Source of the DNA: Syntrophus sp. GWC2_56_31 | Lineage (GTDB): Bacteria; Desulfobacterota; Syntrophia; Syntrophales; UBA5619 | Length of the DNA: 43,666 nt | Assembly (NCBI GenBank): GCA_001829875.1 | Contig: MICN01000122.1 | Location: forward strand, 1 to 43,666 | Reading direction: 5' to 3' | Shown here: positions 37,487 to 43,666 of the stretch, in pieces | Numbering within the stretch: position 1 is the first letter of the stretch | Layout of the letters: every line of letters begins with the position of its first letter | Notes under the pieces: model-generated | What the model was told of the DNA's origin: nothing | The model's input: only the letters and a program-made list of their open reading frames with translations | Databases searched by the model: none | Position numbers and translations under genes: made by a program

Positions 37487-39844
37487 ATGCCGGACCAGTT
37501 TGATGCTCGAGATAAGCCGTTTCGTGTCGAAGAGGCGACGATCGACGCGTTGCACGAGGCGATCCGGGCGGGTCGGACGACCTGCGTCGCCGTTGTTCAG
37601 CAGTATATAGACCGTGTGCGCGCCTACAACGGGGTCGCCAGCGCGCTCGTCACCGAGGACGGCGGCGCGATTCCCGAAGCGGCGGGCGCCGTGCGCGCGA
37701 TGGCCCCGCTTCGCTTCCCGACACATACCGTCAAGGCTTCCGCTTTCCTGCCCGATCTCGACAAGTACAAGGGGCCGCCGCTCGAATATGGTCGCATGGA
37801 GGCGACGGCTTCCGATCCTGACGTGAAGCAGCAGTTCGGAATGATCGTCGGCATGCCCGACGCGGGCCAGGTGAACGCGCTTGCCACCCTCAACATACGC
37901 GGCGAGCGTTCGGTCACCTGCCGGGGCGACTACGACCGGCACCCGTCTGAGGGTCCGTTACCCGAGGGCGCGCCGGCGGTGTGCGATATTTTTCGCAGGC
38001 AACCCGACGCCCTCGAACAGGCGGCCGAGCTCGACGCAGCCTACGGGCGCAACCCCGATCTCGAGAAGATGCCGATGTACGGCGTCGTCTTCTCGTTCAA
38101 GGATCCTTTCGACACGAAGGACATGCGGACCACGGGGGGCGGTGACGCCCGCTACGACATCGATTTCCCCGCCAGGGACCATGTCCTGGTGGAGCAGCTC
38201 CGCAACAAGGGCGCCATCATCTTCGCCAAGGCCGTCAACACGGAGTATAACGGCCGGGCCGGCGATCCGGGGGGCCGCAACAAGCCGGAAAAAGTGCTGC
38301 CGTCGGTCCTCGGCTATCAGCGCAGCACCTGGGGGGGAAATCCGTCAAACCCCTACGATACGACGCGGGCCGCTTCCCTCGGTTCGAGCTCGGGGTCGGG
38401 CCTGTCGGTGAGCATAAACCTCGTGATGTGCAGCCTCGGCGAGGAAACGCGGGCATCCTGCCGGGGACCCGCGAACCACAACGCCGTTGCCCTGCTCCTG
38501 CCGCACAAGGCGATGCTCGGCTTCGACGGCGGCGCCATCGGGGCGGACATCTACTGCGACCGCGCGGGGATTCTCGCCCGGACCATCGCCGACTGCGCCA
38601 AAGTCCTCGATGCCCTGAAGGATCCCGTCGAGGGCTATTACGATCCGCGCGACCCGTACACGACCGTGCCGCGCTCATCGGTATTGGGCACGCCTTACGC
38701 GGATCACGCGAAAATGACCGGCGCTCCGGGCGCGCTCAAGGGCATGCGCATCGGCATCGTCCGCGAATCCATGCTCAACCCCGGGGTGAAGGCCGCGGAG
38801 CCGATCACGACCGCAGCCGCCAGCGAGATCAAGACCATCCTCGGCGGCAGGCTCGGCGCTGCGCTTGTCGAATCTTCCGATCCGCTCTGGACGCCCGATC
38901 CCGACATCGAGCCCATGAAAACCGATTTCCGGCGCGCCCTTGCCCGGCTCGTGCCCGTCTTCATGCCGGATCTGCTGTTCAGGCTGGCCCCGGACGGACA
39001 GCCGCTCTTCAGGGAGTTCGCGGCGGCGATCGTGCCGACGGAGTTCGAGCCCGGCAGGACATTCGGCACGGGCGCCATGCAGCCGATCGACTATCTCGTC
39101 GAGATGGAGGCGGGGCGGATCGCGCCGCCTTCCAACCTCGACATCTCCACCGTCCAGCAGCAAGAGCTCGCGATGACCTTCAGATACCATATCCGCCAGT
39201 ACCTGGCGCGCCGCGCCGCGGACTGGCGGGTGCGGGGCTTCACCGAAACGCTGATCGATTGGCCGACGCTCAATGCGCGTTCCAAGTTCTGGGGCGACGA
39301 CCAGCGCGCCGCCTTCAAAAACTGGGAAGAGGTCACCGACCCCCGCAATCCACACGGCAAGCGGCAGGGCGTCAACGAGCGCATCATGCTGCGCGAGCTG
39401 CTGCGCCGGGTGGATATGATGGTGATCCTGGAGAACCGTCTGGACGCCCTCGTGCGCCTGCATACGACGCTTCCGCCGGCAAAGATCGGCGGCCCCGACG
39501 AACCGGGAGTCATCGGCCGTCTGCGTAATGAGTCTCAATACGGTCCGAACGCGGGGCTGACCGAGGTCCTGATCCCGGCGGGCTATGTCGGGACCGCCTA
39601 CGATCCGGTTTTTGCGCTCGCTCCGGACGGCAAGCGGTATGTACCGGTGGCCTCCGATGTGCCAACGGCCGTTCCGGCGCCCGGGCTGCCATTTTCACTC
39701 GTGTTCAGGGCCGAGCCGGGCAAGGAGGACATTCTCCTGAGGATCGCTTCGGCCTATGAAGCCGCTTCGAAACGCAGGGTCCCCCCGCCGGCTTTCGGGC
39801 AGCTGACGGCGAAAGTACGTGACGGTTTGGGGGATTTGTATTGA
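37487..39844 (+). CDS. Amidase signature family protein, unusually long (785 aa)
   Basis: 'MPMYGVVFSFKDPFDTKDMRTTGG' (catalytic Lys), 'ASLGSSSGSGLSVSINLVMCSLGEETRASCRGPANHNAV' (Ser/Ser region). Confidence 0.87.
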   Translation: MPDQFDARDKPFRVEEATIDALHEAIRAGRTTCVAVVQQYIDRVRAYNGVASALVTEDGGAIPEAAGAVRAMAPLRFPTHTVKASAFLPDLDKYKGPPLEYGRMEATASDPDVKQQFGMIVGMPDAGQVNALATLNIRGERSVTCRGDYDRHPSEGPLPEGAPAVCDIFRRQPDALEQAAELDAAYGRNPDLEKMPMYGVVFSFKDPFDTKDMRTTGGGDARYDIDFPARDHVLVEQLRNKGAIIFAKAVNTEYNGRAGDPGGRNKPEKVLPSVLGYQRSTWGGNPSNPYDTTRAASLGSSSGSGLSVSINLVMCSLGEETRASCRGPANHNAVALLLPHKAMLGFDGGAIGADIYCDRAGILARTIADCAKVLDALKDPVEGYYDPRDPYTTVPRSSVLGTPYADHAKMTGAPGALKGMRIGIVRESMLNPGVKAAEPITTAAASEIKTILGGRLGAALVESSDPLWTPDPDIEPMKTDFRRALARLVPVFMPDLLFRLAPDGQPLFREFAAAIVPTEFEPGRTFGTGAMQPIDYLVEMEAGRIAPPSNLDISTVQQQELAMTFRYHIRQYLARRAADWRVRGFTETLIDWPTLNARSKFWGDDQRAAFKNWEEVTDPRNPHGKRQGVNERIMLRELLRRVDMMVILENRLDALVRLHTTLPPAKIGGPDEPGVIGRLRNESQYGPNAGLTEVLIPAGYVGTAYDPVFALAPDGKRYVPVASDVPTAVPAPGLPFSLVFRAEPGKEDILLRIASAYEAASKRRVPPPAFGQLTAKVRDGLGDLY

Positions 39845-39884
39845 CATTTCGATTCAATAAGCATCGCGATAAAAAGGAGAATAC

Positions 39885-40106
39885 GTGGGCGATTGCAGAT
39901 GTGGCTGTGGTGAGCCGGCAGAAAATGGGGATTTTATTGCCGGCCATAGCCAGAAACTTACAGCGAGTTTAGTAAAACAGGTCGGTGGCCTATTCGCTCT
40001 TCAGGAACTTGTCCAATCGGCACAGAAATACTCATGCGAAGAAAAAAGTCAGGAGGAGTTCTTGGATCTGATCAGGCGAATCTTTCCCGTAAAGAAGCTA
40101 AGATAA
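39885..40106 (+). CDS. Small Cys-rich conserved protein, paralog of 131..352
   Basis: MGDCRCGCGEPAENGDFIAGHSQKLTASLVKQVGGLFALQELVQSAQKYSCEEKSQEEFLDLIRRIFPVKKLR; GTG start after aaaaggag RBS. Confidence 0.82.
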   Translation: MGDCRCGCGEPAENGDFIAGHSQKLTASLVKQVGGLFALQELVQSAQKYSCEEKSQEEFLDLIRRIFPVKKLR

Positions 40107-40169
40107 GCCGTCGATCCGGATAATCCTACGGACACTCGCACCTATTCTATTCATGATGAAAGAAAAATC

Positions 40170-40886
40170 ATGAAAAGGCAAAACGTTAGAAAACTTACAG
40201 GGTTTATTGCGCTTTTGTTGTTTCCGGCAACAATATTTTACATGTCCCCATATCTCAGTGTTATTGGGTCTGCTTCGGGGGTTATCACAGGATCGCTCAT
40301 TTTTTTCTTTATATTGTTTTTATCGGCATTGTTTCTCAGGAGAGCCTATTGTGGATGGGCGTGCATTTCAACGGGAGTTCACGATGCAGGTTTGTTTTTT
40401 ATCAAGAAAAAGGTTGGGATGAAATCAAGGATCATTAAATATTTTATCTGGACCCCTTGGTTCTTAGCCATAGTAATCCTATTATCAATTAATGGAATAA
40501 AAAAAATCGACCCTTTGGCTGCGACCACCTACGGGCTTTCTGTTACGGATCTCCATGGTTATGTGATTTTATATTTCATTTTAGGTTTGATCATTACCCT
40601 TGCATTAACCGTCGGAAAACGTTCTTTTTGCCATCACGTTTGTTGGATGGCGCCATTTATAATAATAGGGGATAAAGTCGGCAGGTTATTAAATGTCCCG
40701 TCCCTTCATCTTGAGACAAACAAAGAAAAGTGCAAAAGTTGCGGTCTTTGCTCGGTAAAATGTCCTATGTCGTTACCTGTTATGGAAATGGTTGCATCGG
40801 GAGAAATGAAGAACACAGACTGTATTTTATGCGGCGAATGTGCCGACAACTGCCGAAGAAAGGTAATCTGTTATAAGTTCAAATGA
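40170..40886 (+). CDS. Membrane polyferredoxin (NapH/CcoG-like 4Fe-4S protein)
   Basis: TM segments, 'YCGWACIS', 'FCHHVCWMAPF', 'CKSCGLCSVKCP', 'CILCGECADNCRRK'. Confidence 0.87.
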   Translation: MKRQNVRKLTGFIALLLFPATIFYMSPYLSVIGSASGVITGSLIFFFILFLSALFLRRAYCGWACISTGVHDAGLFFIKKKVGMKSRIIKYFIWTPWFLAIVILLSINGIKKIDPLAATTYGLSVTDLHGYVILYFILGLIITLALTVGKRSFCHHVCWMAPFIIIGDKVGRLLNVPSLHLETNKEKCKSCGLCSVKCPMSLPVMEMVASGEMKNTDCILCGECADNCRRKVICYKFK

Positions 40887-40950
40887 TGCGCAACAAGCGA
40901 ATAGCGAGCAGATACTAAAGAGATGCTGCTTATCCACCCATTAGTATCTT

Positions 40951-42069
40951 ATGGAAAAGAAGATTTTAACCGCCTGGACTGTGATCCTTTTGTCCGGCCT
41001 GCTGTTCCCCGTTCCGGTTGCACGGGCCGAGTCCCCAAACGATTCCCCTTCCGAGTCCGTTAGGGAAAAAAGCGGCTACATCGATGTCCATAACCACCTT
41101 TTCGGGATGACGGGTAGGGGTGGTATGTTCGGTCGAAGTATGGACTACCCGGGGGCTGTCAGCGCTGCCCTGTCACTCATGGACAGCCTGGATGTCGGAA
41201 TGGCCATTGTCATGCCTCCGCCTTTCACGGAAGGCCAGCGCGACATCTTTGAGGCCGATGAATTTCTTTCCGCCATTCGTTATTATCCGAGACGCTTCGC
41301 CTTCATGGGAGGCGGCGGCTCGCTGAACGTGATGATCCAAAAAGCGGTAAAGTCCGGCGAAACGGACCCTGATTTGAAGAAACGATTTGCACAGCAGGCG
41401 GAAAAGATCGTCGCCCTGGGGGCCGTGGGCTTCGGGGAAATGACGGCAGAGCATTTTTCCCTCCATTCCAGGCACCCTTACGAGACAGCGCCGCCCGACC
41501 ACCCCCTCTTCCTGATCCTCGCCGACATTGCCGCCCGCCACGATGTCCCTATCGATCTCCACATGGAGGCCATCCCCCACGACATGCCCCTGCCCGACAT
41601 CGACCGGGTCAAATCGGGCAACAATCCGTCCTCGCTCAAGGCAAATATTCCCGCCCTGGAGCGATTGTTATCCTACAACCCCAAAGTTCGGATCATCTGG
41701 GCCCATGCAGGATGGGACAATACCGGTCACCGCACGCTCAGGCTGATGGATGAGCTTCTGAGCAGGTATCCGAACCTGTACATGACGATCAAGTTTGGCG
41801 GAGACAGCGTTGAAGAAAACCGGCCCTTCGCCCCGGGAAGACGTCTTAAGCAGGGATGGCTGGAAGCGATGAAAAAGCGCCCCGATCGATTCATGATGGG
41901 AACGGACCAGTTTTTCACGCCCCCCCTTTCGGATATTCGCAGAAAGGCGGGACGCGGCGACCCGGTGAAAGCCTTCTTCTCGCAACTCCCGCCGGATCTG
42001 GCCTACAAAATCGGATTCGTAAATCCCATACGGGTCTTCGGGCTGAAGGACGTTTTGAAAAACCGCTGA
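40951..42069 (+). CDS. Exported amidohydrolase family (TIM-barrel) protein
   Basis: Signal peptide, 'YIDVHNHLFG', 'PIDLHMEAI', 'IIWAHAGWDN', 'RFMMGTDQFF'. Confidence 0.87.
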   Translation: MEKKILTAWTVILLSGLLFPVPVARAESPNDSPSESVREKSGYIDVHNHLFGMTGRGGMFGRSMDYPGAVSAALSLMDSLDVGMAIVMPPPFTEGQRDIFEADEFLSAIRYYPRRFAFMGGGGSLNVMIQKAVKSGETDPDLKKRFAQQAEKIVALGAVGFGEMTAEHFSLHSRHPYETAPPDHPLFLILADIAARHDVPIDLHMEAIPHDMPLPDIDRVKSGNNPSSLKANIPALERLLSYNPKVRIIWAHAGWDNTGHRTLRLMDELLSRYPNLYMTIKFGGDSVEENRPFAPGRRLKQGWLEAMKKRPDRFMMGTDQFFTPPLSDIRRKAGRGDPVKAFFSQLPPDLAYKIGFVNPIRVFGLKDVLKNR

Positions 42070-42101
42070 CGACAGTTCCATGCATTCAAATCAGGAGAAA
42101 C

Positions 42102-43463
42102 ATGTTCGAAACGATCGCTGCACTTCTGGAAAACAAGACCCGCCGCTTCACGCCTTCCGGTCCGACCATCGGTGAGATCGGAGACTCGGCAAGAGGGATC
42201 AGGGACGCCTTCATGCGACGGGGCGTCCCCGCCGATGAACCGGTCTGCCTCTGCATCGAGGACAGGCCCCTCCTTTTGGCGGCCCTGCTTGCATCGATGG
42301 CAGGGGCCCCTCCCTTCATCCTCCCCCACGCCTTTCAGCCCCGGGTCCTCGGCGCGGCGCGCGAAGCGAGGCATTTCCGTTGGATCCTGACCGATTCCAC
42401 CGTCGACCCTCCCGAAGCAGCGGAGGTGATCCGGATCGAAGAATGCCCCCCGGACCCGGGCGATCGTCCCTTGAAGCCTGTCCGCACCCCGGACAGAGCC
42501 TTTGCCTTTCTTTTCACGGGAGGCTCCACGGGGAAACCCCGGATATGGTCCAAGACCCCCGCAAACCTCTTCGGCGAAGCGATGAATCTCGCCAGAACCT
42601 TCGGCATCCGGGAGACCGACCTCCTGCTGTCCACGGTCCCGCCGCAGCATATTTACGGCCTTCTCGGTTCGGTCCTCCTCCCCTTCGTCGCCTCGGCCCA
42701 GGTCCTTCGCCGCACCTGTACGTTTCCCCAGGAAATCCTGTCCGCCCTGCAAAACGAAGCGGCTACCGTTCTGGTCGGAGTGCCGATCCACTATCGGGCG
42801 CTGAGGTCCGGGGACCTGCAGCGCTTTTCCCTGCGGCTGGCTCTCTCCTCCGCAGCCCCCCTCGACGGCGGGGACGCAGCCTTCTTCCTGGAAAAGACGG
42901 GTTTGGCGATTACCGAAATCTACGGATCGACGGAGACGGGGGGGATAGCGATCCGGTCCTACGGAGCCAATCACGATGCCTGGGAGCCGTTCGCCTGTCT
43001 TGACTGGAAGATCCTTTCGGACCGTCTCGCCGTTCGCTCGGATTTCGTCTCTCCCGATCTGCCCTGCGATGCGGAAGGCTTCTTCACGACCGCGGACCGC
43101 GTCGCAAGTACCGGGGAAAACCGGTTCATCTTCCTGGGGCGGGCGGATCACATCGTCAAGGTCGCCGGGAAGCGGGTGGACCTCGAGGAGATCCGCGAGA
43201 AGATTCGGCGGATTCCCGGGGTCAGGGACGCAGTCGTCACCGCCGTTCCCCTGACCGGGGCGCGGCAGGCACAGATCGCAGCGCTGGTGGCAGGCGACCT
43301 GTCCATCCGCGAACTCAGGGCGGCCCTCCGATTGATGGACGAACACTATGGTCGTCCGCGAAAGATCAGGATCGTCACGGCCATCCCCGTCCTGCCGAAC
43401 GGGAAGATAGACCGGCAACAAGTCGAACGGCTTCTCTTTGCCCCCCGCCTTTCCAGAACCTAG
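42102..43463 (+). CDS. AMP-dependent synthetase/ligase family protein
   Basis: 'FLFTGGSTGKPRIWSKT', 'EIYGSTETGGIAIRS', 'FIFLGRADHIVKVAGKRVDLEEIREKIRRIPGV', 'PVLPNGKIDRQQ'. Confidence 0.9.
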   Translation: MFETIAALLENKTRRFTPSGPTIGEIGDSARGIRDAFMRRGVPADEPVCLCIEDRPLLLAALLASMAGAPPFILPHAFQPRVLGAAREARHFRWILTDSTVDPPEAAEVIRIEECPPDPGDRPLKPVRTPDRAFAFLFTGGSTGKPRIWSKTPANLFGEAMNLARTFGIRETDLLLSTVPPQHIYGLLGSVLLPFVASAQVLRRTCTFPQEILSALQNEAATVLVGVPIHYRALRSGDLQRFSLRLALSSAAPLDGGDAAFFLEKTGLAITEIYGSTETGGIAIRSYGANHDAWEPFACLDWKILSDRLAVRSDFVSPDLPCDAEGFFTTADRVASTGENRFIFLGRADHIVKVAGKRVDLEEIREKIRRIPGVRDAVVTAVPLTGARQAQIAALVAGDLSIRELRAALRLMDEHYGRPRKIRIVTAIPVLPNGKIDRQQVERLLFAPRLSRT

Positions 43464-43543
43464 GCGGGCTTGCGGCCGCGCCCCCTGCTTCTCATCCCCC
43501 GGATCGGTAAGGAAAGTCCCGATAAACGCCTGTCCCTATTCGG

Positions 43544-43666
43544 CTATTCGTTGACCCTCGTCGTAAATTCGAGATGCACGCCGTCGGGTAAAACGACGAA
43601 CTGAATCTTGTTGCCCTTGTTGGGTCCCTGGTCCACTTCCATCGGATACGGCGACAGAGTCGTGAT
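43544..43666 (-). CDS. Partial CDS running off the window edge, C-terminal 40 codons
   Basis: Manual translation: ...ITTLSPYPMEVDQGPNKGNKIQFVVLPDGVHLEFTTRVNE*. Confidence 0.5.
   Translation of the reverse strand: MTTLSPYPMEVDQGPNKGNKIQFVVLPDGVHLEFTTRVNE

Noticed and set aside
42003-43421. 472-aa antisense ORF opposite the AMP-ligase
   Set aside because: GC-rich codon-bias shadow ORF with low-complexity, Arg/Gly/Asp-rich sequence; the plus strand has clear ligase motifs.
1-43666. CRISPR arrays, rRNA, complete tRNA genes
   Set aside because: No regularly spaced repeats, rRNA signatures or complete cloverleaf were recognised; only the tRNA-Asn 3' fragment was found.

Overview
The window looks like a Desulfobacterota/deltaproteobacterial-type chromosome segment; this taxonomic guess is inference from gene content only. 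From left to right: (1) The end of a tRNA-Asn-targeting integrated element (about 1-2944). It has a tyrosine integrase, a toxin-antitoxin pair, a two-gene small-protein operon and a 45-nt 3' tRNA-Asn fragment that looks like an attachment-site half. (2) A decayed region (about 3.4-7.1 kb) with a second toxin-antitoxin pair whose toxin has one in-frame TGA at a Cys position, a PEP-CTERM pseudogene, an RHH+PilZ protein and a sugar transferase. (3) Catabolic module 1: DinB/TIGR03084-like protein, cyclase, TRAP PQM, SMP-30 lactonase and a truncated BKACE gene that abuts a large CHASE-PAS-GAF-GGDEF-EAL gene. (4) A lipid/polyketide-like block on the minus strand: ACP, KS and Cys-less KS-like proteins joined in frame through a palindromic repeat, and a B12-binding radical SAM protein. 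(5) Catabolic module 2: aldo/keto reductase, nitrilase-like protein, EamA transporter, a second TRAP PQM, a second cyclase, a molybdopterin oxidoreductase with a ferredoxin, HCDH, UshA-like protein, a small beta-grasp-like protein, UppP, HIBADH-like protein, a DUF438/hemerythrin/PAS + DUF1858 pair and an amidase. (6) An orphan copy of the small Cys-rich protein from the left element, a polyferredoxin, a secreted amidohydrolase and an AMP-ligase. Most interesting: the repeat-mediated in-frame KS-KS fusion, the TGA-for-Cys toxin, the truncated BKACE/c-di-GMP gene junction, the two TRAP+cyclase modules beside an uncharacterised Mo enzyme, and the small CxCG-protein paralogs near both ends of the window. 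No homology search was run; all family calls come from reading the translations.
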